A stretch of 64,000 nucleotides of DNA from Laguncularia racemosa (GCA_037954665.1 JBBMOL010000119.1:1116001-1180000), one strand, 5' to 3'. Counted from the stretch's first letter, positions 1-11,454 are shown. Numbers and translations are program-made. The notes: a model not told the origin generated them from the letters alone.

Positions 1-84
1 ACAGCCTATGGGCTGCCTAGTGGGTAAGGGCCTGAATTCGAAGAGGAAGATAATCTACCAAGAGAGAAAAATGAGTCTGTAAAC

Positions 85-738
85 ATGATCAGATCAGACT
101 CAAAGCCAATAGTTATAAGGTGTTATGAAAGGCAAGAAATGGAAGTAAAGGTCCCAAAGAAAAAATACGTGTTCAATGTCCTAATATCCCCAGAAAGGTA
201 TAAAGCAGCACCATTTAACTATCAGGCCATTAATAAAGAGAAATCTTCTATTATAGGGGGAATCACCTATTCGGGAAGGATTTATGATCCTAAAAACAAA
301 ACCTACGTTGAAAAGCCTACCACCGAATTGAAAAAGGAAGAGGAAGAGGAGCTCCCTGCATTCACAAAGATGATTAAATCAAGTGAGTACAAGATCATGG
401 AGCAGCTCAATAAAGTTCCAACCCAAATGTCACTCATGGGCCTTCTCACGACATTTGAGCCTCACCGAGAAGCACTCTTCAAAGTGCTTAAGCAAGTCAG
501 GGTATCGGAAGGCATTGTAACAGAAAATGGTCCTGAGGACTTGAGGCTCCAAATATTTGATGAAGTAGGCATGGTCATGAGCAAAGAGGGGCAGCAAGGG
601 ACTTTTGGGCTAGGGTACGTTCCTACCTTGAAAGAAGAAACTCAAGCAAGATATGTCAGAGGCGGAAAGAGAGAGAAGCTAAATGACACCCAAATGAATT
701 TTCCACCCCTTCAACAAACTTTTTTCTTGGTCAGCTAG
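85..738 (+). pseudogene. T1 gag/pre-RT fragment with protease missing
   Basis: This 217-residue open stretch matches the region just upstream of reverse transcriptase in Tat elements. Near residues 98-140 is a SEYKIMEQLNK...EPHREALFKVL block, normally just before the aspartic protease. Near residues 170-180 is a FGLGYVPTLK block, normally after it. The protease, with its DTG or DNG active site, should lie between them but only a few dozen residues are present, so it seems to have been deleted. The start is arbitrary because the true open frame begins left of the window. Confidence 0.65.
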
Positions 739-1185
739 CACTCAAGAGCCGGGAATAATCCAAGATGATATCAACAATGAGGACTCGGTAGAGATTTCCA
801 CCTCTCACATGTCTAGTCAACATCCAACTCTTAATAACTAGTTTTCTTATCCTCTGAATAGCACTAGGTCAGCTCGAGAATAGGAAACAATCATCGGTTG
901 GATTTCGTTGTGTTTATCATTCCACCATTGTTTAATAAAACTCTTCAATAAATAACAATAAAATTGCAAGTTATTTCCTTCCTTTACTTATACACTCTCA
1001 CCTCACTTTCCCACAGATTCAATACGTTTGAACGTTAAGGTCATTTCGTGCAAGTAAGTAATGAAAATATTAATATCGTTTTCAATACTACTAGGTCAAC
1101 CATTGGAAGCGATATTATTAACCACAAAGTGGTACAAGAGAGTTGGAAAAAACATGAATAAGGTAAAATCTCGATTGATGAGCCA

Positions 1186-3308
1186 ATGGAAATAGTTAAC
1201 CTAGGAACTGAAGAAGAGCCCAAAAACCTTAAAATTGGGGCTAATTTGAGTGACGAGCAAAAGTGCGAGGTAATCGAGCTATTGACTGAATATGCGGATG
1301 TATTCACCTGGTCGTATGGCGACATACCAGAACTCGATCAATCGATAGTAGTTCACAAGCTACCCACAAGAGAAAATGTCAAACTTAAAAAACAAAAATT
1401 AAGAAGATTTAAGCCTGACATCTTACTAAAAATTAAAGAGGAAGTCAAGAAGCTATAGGAAGTTAGGTTCATCGAGGTATCAAACTATTCAGAATTGGTA
1501 GCAAACATAGTCCCTATTCTAAAGAAGAATGGAAAAGTACGAGTATGCATAGACTTCTAGGACTTGAACCAAGCTACGCCTAAAGACAACTTCTCTCTAC
1601 CTCATATGGAAGTCTTGGTAGATAATACCGCAGGAAATCATCTCTTCTCATTTGTGGATGGTTTCTCAAGATATAACCAGATAAAAATGGCAGAAGAAGA
1701 TAAGACCAAGATGACCTTTATCACAACATGGGGAACTTTCTGCTATAAAGTTATGCCTTTTGGTTTGAAGAATGCTGGAGCAACATATCAAAGAGTCATG
1801 GTCGCGATACTTCATGACATGATGCATCGAGAAGTCGAAGTATACGTTGACGACGTGATAGCTAAATCTAAAAAAGAAGAAAACCATGCAGTCATCTTAA
1901 GAAAATTATTCAGGCGAGTGAGAAAGTTTCAGCTAAAATTAAACTCCGAGAAACGTACTTTTGGGGTCACAACCGGCAAGCTGTTAGGGTTTATCATAAG
2001 CCGAAAAGGTATTAAGATTGACCCTGACAAAGTAAAGGCCATATTAGAAATGCCCTCTCCACGTACTATCAAGGAGGTAGGAGTTTATTGGGAAGGTTGA
2101 ATTACATAGCCCGTTTCATCTCACAACTCACAAATAAGCGTCATCCACTATTTCGTCCACTAAGAAAAAACGCTACAGTAGAATGGGATAATGAATGCGA
2201 AGAGGCGTTTAAAAATATCAAGGATTACCTTACGAATCCCCCAACCTTAGTAATCCCAAAACAAGTAAAACCCGTATTTTTGTATCTTATGATACTCTCT
2301 AAATTCATGGGGTGTGTACTGAGGCAAAAGGACAAAGAAAGAAGGGAACAGTCCATACACTACTTGAGTAAAAAGTTCACAAAAGGGGAATAAAGGTATT
2401 CTGAAATAGAAAGAACTTCTTATGCATTAGTTTAGGTCATGCATCGGTTGAGATAGTACACTCTCTACTATCCTATTGAATTATTAATGAGACACGATCC
2501 TTTGAAATACTTAGCAGAGAAGCATGTTTTGTTAGGAAGAATCTCTAAATGGAAAATACTCCTATCAGAATTTGATGTCATATATGTAAATCAAAATTTG
2601 ATGAAAGGGCAATCGTTAGCAGATCAATTGGCAAAATACCCAATTGAAGGAGATTTCCATAAATCGCAGGCCCGATTCCTTGATGAAAAGATACTAATAG
2701 CGGAGAGTGAACCAGCAAAAGAATACAAGACAAAGCAAGACCCTAAATGGAAGATGTTCTTTGACGGAGCTGCCAATGTATTTGGTTGTGGGATTGGGGC
2801 AATGTTGATATCACCAGAAGGAACGCAATTTCCCTCAGCAACGAGACTCACATTTCTATCTACTAATAATATTACAGAGTATAAGGCATGCATCATCGGT
2901 CTCAAAATGGCTTGCCACATGGAAATCTGTGAATTAGATGTATACGGAGATTCCTCACTCATCATATTACAAACACAAGGGGAATATAAAACTAAGGACC
3001 CTAAATTGGTGCCATATCATCAACATTTGACAGAGCTGATAGACGAATTGGAGGTAGTCACCTTCACATACATCCCAAGGACTCAAAATCAGTTCACAGA
3101 TGCCCTCGCTACACTAGCATCTATGATTCAAATAACAGGAGAAGCCGAAGTCCAACCATTGAAAATAGAAATTGAAGATAAGCCCACCTATTATCTGGTA
3201 ATCGAAAAAACACAAAATGATAAGCCCTGGTATTATGATATCAAAACCTTCATCCAAGAAGAAAATACCTTGAAATGGCTAGCAAAAATGACCAAAGAAC
3301 ACTCATAA
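1186..3308 (+). pseudogene. T1 reverse transcriptase and dual RNase H, broken
   Basis: RT runs from about 1186 to 2090 with stops near 1456 and 1558. The catalytic YVDDVI block (about 1840) and the MPFGLKNAGATYQR block are intact. A frameshift near 2090 leads into the connection and a degraded first RNase H (2088-2480, with stops near 2392 and 2434). A second, archaeal-type RNase H follows at about 2740-3130 with its acidic residues visible in FFDGAAN, TEYKA, YGDSS and DALATLAS. In life this polyprotein copies the element RNA into DNA. Here the stops and frameshift make it non-functional. Confidence 0.85.
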
Positions 3309-3379
3309 GATTAGCAAGCCATTTCTTATTAAGTGGGTCTGTGCTTTACAGAAGATCACCTGACACCACATTGCTGAGA

Positions 3380-4466
3380 TGTAAGAGAGGCAAGCGAACT
3401 GATGAAAGAAATGCATGAAGGAGTATGTGGACTTCACATGAACAGATACATGCTCGCCCGAAAAATCATGAGGGTGGGTTACTATTGGTTAACGATGGAA
3501 TCAGACTACATCAAATATGTCAAGCACTGTCACTTATGTCAAGTCTATGCTAACAAAATAAATGCTCCACCTAAAGAACTTCATTCATTATCCGCACCAT
3601 GGCCATTCTCTATGTAAGGAATCGACATTATTGAGCCAATCACTCCAAAGGCGTCCAATGGTCACATATTCATACTAGTAGCCATTGATTATTTCACCAA
3701 GTAAGTAGAAGCCTCATCATATCCTAACGTCACTAAAGGAGTAATAGTCTGATTCATGAAGAAGAACATAATAGCCCGATACAGAGTTCTCAAATCAATC
3801 ATCACTGATAATGGCACTAACCTCAACAACAAATTGATGACAAAATTGTGTCAACAATTCAAGATAAACCACAAAAATTCAACTCCATACCAACCTTAGA
3901 TGAACGAGACAGTAGAAGCAGCCAATAAGAATATTAAGAGAATTGTTGAGAAAATGACCATCACTTATAAAGATTGGCACGAGATGCTAGCATTCGCCCT
4001 CATGGCCTACAGGACTTCAATTAGAACGTCTACTGAAGTTACCCTATATTTTTTGGTATATGGTACTAAGGCAATATTGCCAGTCGAGGTTGAAATACCA
4101 TCTTTCAGGGTTCTATCATAAGCATAGTTGGATGAATCCGAGTGGGTAAAGAAAAGAATTGATCAGCTAAATTTGATCGACAAGAGAAGACCCACTGCAT
4201 TATGTTATGGCCAATGCTACCAACAAAGAGTAGTCCGAGCATTCAATAAGAGAATAAGACCTCGATGTTTTAAAGAGGGGGATTTGATATTAAGAAAAGT
4301 TCTCCCAAATGCGCAAGATTCAAGAGGCAAGTTTACCCCAAATTATGAGGGTCCATATGTTGTAAAGAGAATGTTATCAGGAGGGGCCTTAATATTAGCC
4401 CAAATTGACGGTCCAGAGTTGAGAGACCCCATTAATGCGGATGCAGTTAAGATGTACTATCCCTAA
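3380..4466 (+). pseudogene. T1 integrase, broken
   Basis: The N-terminal HHCC zinc-binding part is readable at 3402-3617 (HEGVCGLHMN...HCHLCQ). The DDE core follows with GIDIIEP, ITDNGTN and the glutamate in ETVEAANKNIK, and the C-terminal domain with GPYVVKRML and DAVKMYYP ends at 4466. In-frame stops lie at about 3616, 3703, 3750, 3898 and 4120. There is no chromodomain, as expected for Tat elements. The integrase order after RNase H and the C-terminal motif match T2 at 25.7-26.8 kb closely, so the two elements are related. Confidence 0.85.
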
Positions 4467-5764
4467 GCAAGAATATTGAAATTTTGACAAGATTCATAAA
4501 TGCCAAAAATTATTACAATTTCACAGGTTTGATTTTCATTCCTTCTACAAGCAAAGTTAATGTCCCTGAACAATCAATTACCCTGACCAATTTTCATCAA
4601 ACAAACTCTTATATCATTCACACACTACCCATTGCCTCATAATAAATAATGAACAATGAAAGGATGATAAAACTTAATGGAATTTTGTATGATTCCACCT
4701 ATTTTGAGCATTAAATCTGGTATATTCACAAGATAACACCACAATCATAAGAGCTGCGCTCGCGAGAAGAAATACATTAAGGCTCTCTACTCTATTTGAA
4801 GCAAGGGTAAGCAGAGAAGGATTAAATTATCACGAAGATTTAATTGTTTGGTTGTTATCTGCGACAAGCAAGTAAGCATTTAAAGTAAGTAATCATTCAT
4901 CATGAGTCACATTTTCTATTTAAATTGGCTAGTATAAAAAGACACCTCTCATTATCATTTGATCAGCTCACAAAAAAATGTTTCTTAAAGATGCTAGGTT
5001 ACTAAGATGCATCCAAACATCATTCAAAAGATATTTCCCACTATCGATTAGTTAGCCCACAATGGGGTACTTTCCTAGATGTCCTCTCTTAGGGTTGAAA
5101 GTCCAAAGAGACACTCCCCACTATCGGTTGTTAGCTCATAATGGGGCACTTTCATAGATAATCTCTTCTTTAAAGGTTGCTAGTCTAGTGAGACGCTTCC
5201 TATCATCGATTAGTCAGCTCGTAAGAACACTTTTCTAGAAAATCTTTTCTTTAAGGTTGCTAGTTCTGTAAAACGCTTCCTATTATCAGCTAGTCAGCTC
5301 GTAAGCACACTTTTCTAGACAATTTCTTCTTTAAGGTTGCTAGTCTTGTAAGACGCCTCTTATCATCAGTTAGCCAACTCATAAGAGTGCTTTCCTAAAC
5401 AATCTCTTCTTTAAGATTGCTAGTCATGTAAGACGCTTCTTATCATTGATTAGTCAGCTCATAAGAGTACTTTTCTAGATGATCTCTCCCTTCAGGTTAC
5501 TAGTCTAGTGAGATGTTTCTTGTCTAAGACCACTCCCTAAGAAGTAATAATCATTATAAAGTAATCATCTTCTTTTGCAAAATGGGATTGTTAGCTCGCA
5601 ATGCATTTCCCTTAATTAAACTGATAGTCAAACAACTCCCTAGTAGAGCCAGGTTTAGATAGCCAGTTAATTATGGCGTTATCTACCCGTTCTATTAGGC
5701 AAAAATGGTGTCTTTGTTGTCTTTGCAGTTAAGTTTTTCAAATTTTACTGCAAAGAGAGGCAGC
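4467..5764 (+). other. T1 3' noncoding region before the 3' LTR
   Basis: About 1.3 kb without coding content between integrase and the LTR, as is usual for Tat/Ogre elements. It holds the tandem repeats listed separately and ends in a purine-rich tract (AAAGAGAGGCAG, 5752-5763) directly before the LTR start TGTAAACATCC, a fitting plus-strand primer site. Confidence 0.7.
4930..5530 (+). repeat. About 80-bp tandem repeats in T1 3' region
   Basis: Roughly seven diverged units of about 80 bp. Each contains a version of GGTTGCTAGTC, a GACGCTTCC stretch, TTAGTCAGCTC and a CACTTTTCTAGA stretch. Clear unit starts lie near 5175, 5256, 5335 and 5414. The same unit, diverged, is repeated in T2 at 28.64-29.61 kb. 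Confidence 0.8.
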
Positions 5765-6027
5765 TGTAAACATCCTATTTTTGTCCTCTAATTATAATTA
5801 ATGTTTTTTTTTATTAATCATTTTTTCTATTTTTCAGATATAAAGGAAAAATAATGATAAAAATAAAATAAATAGGAATAATACACCAATAATAGAAAAT
5901 AAAGGTAAAAATAACAATAAAAAGTATTTAGGAATTTTTATTAAATTTTAGAATTTTAAAATAATATAAAATTAATAAATATTGCTGAGTTTATATACAA
6001 TTTGTGCATAAGATAAAATTGAGATTT

Positions 6028-6105
6028 GGGCTAGCTCAGTTGGCTCATGTGTGCGCTTGGGACGCGTGCGGAGGGAGAAGTCGCTGGTTTGAGCCTCGCG
6101 GAAGG
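6028..6105 (+). other. tRNA-like A-box/B-box segment in T1 LTR
   Basis: GGGCTAGCTCAGTTGG (6028-6043) fits a tRNA A box, and GGTTTGAGCCTC (6086-6097) resembles a B box (usual form GGTTCGANTCC), at tRNA-like spacing within about 78 bp. A related segment recurs in the minus-strand LTRs at 58846-58915 and 60465-60535. No cloverleaf was verified. It could be a tRNA-derived pol III promoter relic or chance retention; it is not called a tRNA gene. Confidence 0.55.
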
Positions 6106-6437
6106 CACTTTATGTTGTTTTGTTTTTTTTCGTCCAAGCTACCACGTGGCAGCAGCTAATTGGACGATGCAAAGGCACACAGCTAGCGAGTGCTCATCTT
6201 CAACCTTCGACCGGAATTGGCGGCGATGCGGGAATAACAAAATCCGACCATTTCAAGTCAGATTTTGATGAATCTTTAACCAAAAAAAAAAGAGAAATAA
6301 ACATCAAATTAATACAAATTAGAACAAAAAATGAAAGATTTGTTCAAATCGGAAAGAAAAAAAAAAGAAGAAGAAGATAAGGATAAGGGTTTAACCGTGG
6401 AGTCTGATCTAAGCTTATCATGAGAGATTTTACAAGT

Positions 6438-6447
6438 CTATAAATAG
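6438..6447 (+). promoter_or_regulatory. TATA box of T1 LTR
   Basis: CTATAAATAG lies mid-LTR, followed within about 100 bp by a CT-rich stretch, a typical LTR promoter layout. The inverted LTR at 60111-60120 carries the same CTATAAATAG on the minus strand. Confidence 0.6.
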
Positions 6448-7664
6448 GATTCAAGGAGAGGAAGAATGGGGGAGGATCATAAGAAAAAAAAAGAGTAGAA
6501 GAACACGAAGAAAAAACCCTCGCCGGAGTTCTCTCTCTCTCTCTCTGAAACCTCGTCATAGTTACTCGAACCGCCGTTTAGGGTGGTTTTCAACAAAAAC
6601 CACCACCACCATCGGCTTCCTCACCTCCAAAAAGCTCAGAAGCACCTATTAATCGCCGCCAATTGTCGCCAGAAAGTTACCGTTGAAGAGCTCCAATCAC
6701 CGTGTGCGTGTTCGACCCGATCTAACCCTACCCGACCTGAACCGCGACCCACGTCTAGGTTAGTCAGATCTCTCCATTTTTTTATTTTATTTATTATTAT
6801 TAGTAAGAATATATATAAAAATAAAAAAATGATAATAATAGAATAGAAAATAAAAAAAATAAAGATGTATGTTTTTTTTTAAGAATGTATTAATAGGACT
6901 AGGTTTAGAGTTTTCTAAAAATGAATAAATAAATATGTCTATTATAATTAATAGATAATTAATAAAAAATAATAAATATTTTTATCACTTAGAAAATTTC
7001 TTTTCATAAAAAAATATACAACTAATTTTTTATTTAAGGGTTTTAGTTGTTTACAATAATAATAATAATAATAAAGCTTAGACGTAGAAATTTCTTTAAA
7101 TAAATTTAAATGGTAATAAACATAAACCTGGCATGTTTTCGTAATTAAAATTAAATAATCCACTAAAGTTTTATGAAAATCGAACTACGGCCTATTTGAT
7201 CTCGAATAGCGAATATGTAGGCACCCTTATGGGGCAACTCTAAAAAGAATAAAAAAATATTTTTTTAAATCATTATTAGTATAATCCTTATATCATTTTT
7301 TTTCTAATATTTTCTTTTTATGCTAAAGAAGATATCACAACATAATTCAGATTTTAGAAGGATAAGGTGGTAACTTAGGGTTTTAATAGGATAACCCCCG
7401 ACTCGAGAATCTCTGGTTTTTCTTTCTTCTTCTTTTTCTTTTATAAGAATAAAAAGAGGAGATTTCATCGATTAGTTGTTTAGATTAGAATTAATCTGCT
7501 CAATTAATTCTAATTCCATAATTTTTTCCCAACTTCAGTTGGGTGGCGACTCCAAATAAATAAAAACGTCCTAGTTCAAGTCGAGGATTTATATTGGATG
7601 AGCATAAGATCTAATATGAATTAGATTAGGGAGATAATATAAAATTTTTAAATTAGACTCGACA

Positions 7665-8745
7665 TCGAGCAATAAACAAGATCACAGTTAAGTATAGACA
7701 TCATATCCCTAAACTTAATGATATGCTTGATGAATTGCATGGCACTTGTTTGTTTTCTAAAATTAATCTAAAGAATGGCTATTACTAAATTCGCATAAAA
7801 GAAGAAGATGAATGGAAAACAGCTTTTAAAACTAAACATGGGTTATATGAGTAGATGGTAATGCCTTTTGGATTAACAAACGCACCTAGCACGCTTATGA
7901 GATTAATGAATCATGTTCTTCATAAATTCATTAGGAAGTTTGTTGTATACTTTGATGACATTCTAGTTTACAACAGGACTTTAAATGATCATGTTTAGCA
8001 TTTGCAATGTGTGTTCACTGTTTTGAGAGAAAACAAATTGTATGCAAAGTTGAAGAAGTGCACCTTTTGTATGGAAACTATGGTTTTTCTTGGGTTTGTT
8101 GTGGGTGCAAATGGGATTGCTGTGGATAAGAAAAGGTGAAAGCAATTCGAGAGTGGCTAACACCAAGGAATGCAAGTGAGGTCAGGAGCTTCCATGGATT
8201 GGCAAACTTTTATAGGAGATTTGTGAGGGATTTTAGTTCCATAACTACTCCTCTAAATGATCTTGTTAAGAAGAATGCCGAATTCAAGTGAACCGAATTG
8301 CATGAGCAGGCTTTTCAGACCCTGAAAGGTAAGTTGACTAACGCAACTTTACTAGTTTTACCTAATTTTGAGGAAGTCTTTGAGATTGAATGCGATGCTT
8401 CCAAGAAAGGTATAGGTGGTGTGTTGATGCAAGAGTCCAAGCCAATCGCTTATTTTAGTGAAAAACTTAATGGTGCTACATTAAATTATCCAGTATATGA
8501 TAAGGAGTTGTATGCTTTAGTGAGGACCTTGCAAACTTAGCAACATTACTTATGGCCTAAGGAGTTCATCATTCATTCAGATCATGAGAGTTTGAAGTTC
8601 CTGAAAACTCAAGGTAAGTTGAACAAGAGGCATGCCAAGTGGCTGAAATTTATTGAGACATTTCCATATGTGATTAAATACAAGCAAGGAAAAGAAAATG
8701 TGATGGTTGATGCACTTTCTTGAAGGTATTCTCTTTTTGACTTCT
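7665..8745 (+). pseudogene. T0 reverse transcriptase and RNase H, broken
   Basis: The RT lacks its N-terminus because of the T1 insertion. Visible are SKINLKNGYY, MPFGLTNAPST and the catalytic YFDDILVY (about 7950), then FLGFVV. The RNase H portion runs about 8298-8720 with FEIECDASKKGIGGVL, PVYDKELYALVR and KYKQGKENVMVDALS. Stops are present near 7786, 7852, 7996, 8137 and 8537, plus a frameshift near 8137-8160. The protein once copied the element RNA; this copy cannot. Confidence 0.85.
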
Positions 8746-8819
8746 CTGCATACTAAATTGCTTGGATTTGAACTCATTAAGGAATTGTATGAGAATGATG
8801 TTGATTTTGGTCAAATTTA

Positions 8820-10226
8820 AGCCGTTTGTGTTGAGTCTAGATATTCTGATTTCTATAGACATGATGGGTACTTGTTTAAGAAAGATAGGGTGTATGTGCC
8901 TAAAAGTTCTATACATGAATTGCTGGTGAGGGAAACACATGGGAACGGTTTAATGGGACACTTTGGCGTCAAAAAGACTTTGGATATTTCGCATGAACAT
9001 TTCTATTGTCTAAAGATGAAACATGATGTGCAAACTAGTGCATTGCATGTAGACAGGCTAAGTTCAGAGTAATGCCCCATGGGGAATACATTCTATTACC
9101 TGTACCTAATCAATCCTGGACTGACGTTTCTATGGATTTTGTACTAGGGTTACCACGCTCTCAAAGTGGCAAAGATAGCATATTTGTTGTTGTCGATAGG
9201 TTTAGTAAGATAGCTCACTTCATTACTTGTTCTAAAACTAATGATGCACAATATATTGCTGAATTGTTCTTTAGGGAGATCATGCGGTTACATGGTTTGC
9301 CTAGATCCATTGTGAGTGATAGGGATGTGAAATTCTTGAGCCATTTTTGGCGTACTTTGTGGAATAGGCTAGGCATTAGATTGTTGTTCTCTACTGTTGC
9401 ACACCCTCAAACTGATGGTTAGATGGAAGTAATCAATAGGACTCTTTCAACCTTGTTGCATGCCGTGATTCATAAGAATTTAAAACAATGGGAGACATGT
9501 TTACCTCGTGTAGAATTTGCATATAACAGGACTGTGCATTCCACTACATCATATTCTCCATTTAAGGTTGTGTATGGCTTTAACCCTTTAACTCCATTGG
9601 ATATTTTGCCTTTGCCTATTAATGAATTTGTTAACCTTGATGGAAAGAAAAAGGCAAAATTTGTTAGGGAATTGCATACTCAAGTTTGGACCAACATTGA
9701 GAAGAAAAACAAGCACTATGCTCGTCAGGCCAATAAGGGTCGTGTAAAGACTGTTTTTCATCCAAGAAACTAGGTGTGGGTGCTTTTGAGAAAGGAGAAA
9801 TTTGTCGAGCAGCGGAAGTCGAAGTTACAACCTAGGGGAGATGAACCTTTTCAAGTATTGGAACGCATCAATGATAACGCTCACAAGATTGACTTACCAA
9901 GTCACTATGGTAATGTAAGTGCAACTTTTAATGTTCCAGACCTTACTCTATATGATGTAGGTGATTTAAGGACGAATCTTTTCAAAGGAGGGAATGATGA
10001 AGATCAACTAGCATCAAGCGTTCATGAGCCGAAATCTAATGACCCGTTATATGGTATTGGAGATCTAATGACAAGAGCCAGAGCTAAGCAGATGAGTGAA
10101 GCTTTGCAAGGATTACTGATGAATCTACAAGAGAGGGAACCAAGTTACGCTAAGGGAGAATCGACCTTTATTCACTTGATTCAAGCTTACACAGAGGTGG
10201 ATAAAGATATGAGAGCTGTAGGATGA
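8820..10226 (+). pseudogene. T0 integrase and C-terminal tail, broken
   Basis: A worn zinc-finger region (HGNGLMGHFGVKKT) begins near 8920. The DDE core is at 9072-9422 with SMDFVLGLPRS, SDRDVKF and HPQTDG. A stop at about 9421 replaces the residue just before the catalytic Glu region; another falls at 9771. The C-terminal part ends with SATFNVPDLTLYDVGDLR and a TRARAK motif typical of one gypsy lineage. No chromodomain is seen. The open pieces between single stops are long, so the element died by few point changes. Confidence 0.85.
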
Positions 10227-10570
10227 AAATTATAGTAAAGAGCTGTGAAGCCGCCGGTTTAAAGGAGAATTCGACCGACTAAAGGCCACCCGGCCTTGTG
10301 TCATTTGTTTTGTTTTCTTTTAATTTTTTCAGCCCTTCTTAAGTTAAAGTCGGTTCTCTATGTTGGAAGTTTTTTTTTTTTTTAGGTTTTGTGTAAAACA
10401 ATAAAACCTCCTCGATTTCTTCAATCTAAACGCTTGGGGAAATCAATTGATAACTGAGGTTTCAATCAACAAGTGTGGTTGGGGTTTAGTTCCATTTATA
10501 GCTTGTTCAAGACGACTCTTAGGGATCCGATTCAAATCACAATTGCCGGGTTCTAGGTTTAATATACATA
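10227..10570 (+). other. T0 3' noncoding / probable LTR piece
   Basis: After the last pol stop comes about 340 bp without coding content. It includes GCCGCCGGTTTAAAGGAGAA, pyrimidine-rich stretches, AATAAAACC at about 10400 (possible polyadenylation signal) and a tail ending near CCGGGTTCTAGGTTT. It looks like the 3' untranslated part and LTR of T0, but no second LTR copy is in the window to compare, so the boundaries are uncertain. Confidence 0.4.
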
Positions 10571-10599
10571 GGGTTTTGCATCATTTTTTAATAATATTT

Positions 10600-11240
10600 T
10601 TGCCGCTAAATATTTCAATAATTTCTGTATTATTTTACAACACTGTAAAAATTATTCCACATTCTACATATTTCACATTCGTTGTAACAACAAATCCCCA
10701 TTCTAATGCAACAATTAACATCACATGTTATATATTACAACATCTATAACAAACTACAAACTAATAATAAGCAATAACATTTTCTACAAAATATAACATT
10801 ACAACAATATTTTCCTTAAATAATAACATCAAACATGGATTAAAAAAAAATCAACTTTTCCAAAAAAAACATACCACAATCGATTATTTGTTGAGAAAAA
10901 TGCATAAATCTAGGTAAATTACTTCAAATCCTTCATTTGCTTTGTACAGTCACTTCTTCTACTTCTTTCTGTGTGCAAACAAGAGAAAAAAAATAGATTT
11001 AATATGTCAACCAGTTTATTTTGTTTCTATGGAAAATTACTTATTGTTTTCTTGTATTTATATTTTTTTTTATTTTGTATACTATTATCACGTAATTTTT
11101 TCTTTCAAATTAACGTTCAATGTTAAAAAGAATAAAAAATTAAATGGTAGGATTGAAGCAAGGTCTGTGCCTTGCAATACAACTTGTATTGAAGGCGCGG
11201 ACCTTGTCCATGTCTTCAGTTCAATTTTATTTTTTTTACC
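10600..11240. repeat. Remnant resembling a MULE terminal arm
   Basis: AT-rich sequence with patches that resemble the right arm of MULE A (41.5-42.2 kb): ATATTACAACATCT, ACAAACTACAAACTAATAATAAGCAATAA, and near the end GAAGGCGCGGACCTTGTCCATG then TCTTCAGTT. A diagnostic TIR terminus is not present, so this is at best a truncated relative. Confidence 0.4.
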
Positions 11241-11454
11241 CTAAAATCACAAACAACATCATCATCTTCGAAACCTATTTTAGAAATAATTATTGTGGGT
11301 ATAATATTTACATAATTTTTTTAAATAATAATAATAATATTTAAGTACGCAATCCTTAAATAGTGTTATTAAGTATGATTGTTCAATTTTATCAATAATA
11401 AGAATTATTTCTTCACACATATTGTGTATAGTTATTGCTTTATACTACGTCAAA
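11241..11454. other. AT-rich spacer, nothing recognised
   Basis: AT-rich DNA with a short AAT microsatellite (about 11325-11340). No coding or structural feature could be supported. Confidence 0.5.

Larger units (their letters stand above)
1..7664 (+). mobile_element. Ty3/gypsy Tat/Ogre-type retrotransposon T1 (3' part)
   Basis: The window opens inside this element, so its 5' LTR and most of gag lie to the left. In order it shows a gag-side fragment, reverse transcriptase, a first RNase H, a second archaeal-type RNase H, integrase, a long 3' noncoding stretch with tandem repeats, a polypurine tract and a 3' LTR. The extra RNase H after the usual one is the hallmark of the Tat lineage, which includes Ogre. 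Every coding part is broken by stops or frameshifts, so the copy is dead. The right end is fixed by the LTR closing in CA at 7664, after which the pol reading frame of a different gypsy element resumes. T1 is therefore a nested insertion. Confidence 0.88.
5765..7664 (+). repeat. T1 3' LTR (about 1.9 kb)
   Basis: It starts TGTAAACATCC right after the polypurine tract and ends CTCGACA, giving TG...CA termini. Inside, in order, are an AT-rich segment, a tRNA-like segment (6028-6105), a TATA box (6438-6447), a GC-rich segment (6640-6770), a conserved block (7172-7231) that recurs inverted at about 59.17-59.23 kb, and a TGGCGACTCC motif at 7544. The last motif resembles a Tat-type primer-binding site but lies about 120 bp inside the LTR end here. 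Confidence 0.8.
7665..10560 (+). mobile_element. Ty3/gypsy retrotransposon T0, older host of T1 (3' part)
   Basis: Right after the T1 LTR the frame opens with the residues RAINKITVKYRH, a conserved stretch within gypsy RT, showing T1 landed inside this pol gene. RT, RNase H and integrase follow, then a TRARAKQMSEAL tail and a noncoding end. It belongs to a different gypsy lineage from T1: there is no second RNase H and the RT and integrase differ clearly. The 5' half lies left of the window beyond T1. Confidence 0.85.

Noticed and set aside
6028..6105. A genuine tRNA gene
   Set aside because: A and B boxes are tRNA-like, but no acceptor stem pairing was verified and the segment sits inside an LTR and recurs in other LTRs.
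6047..6846. Small open frames in the T1 LTR, including a His-rich one
   Set aside because: They overlap the LTR promoter and leader region and have no homologue-like features.
7544..7553. TGGCGACTCC as the primer-binding site marking a 5' LTR end
   Set aside because: The LTR continues about 110-120 bp to a TG...CA end where the T0 frame resumes, and T2 shows the same arrangement, so the motif lies within the LTR here.
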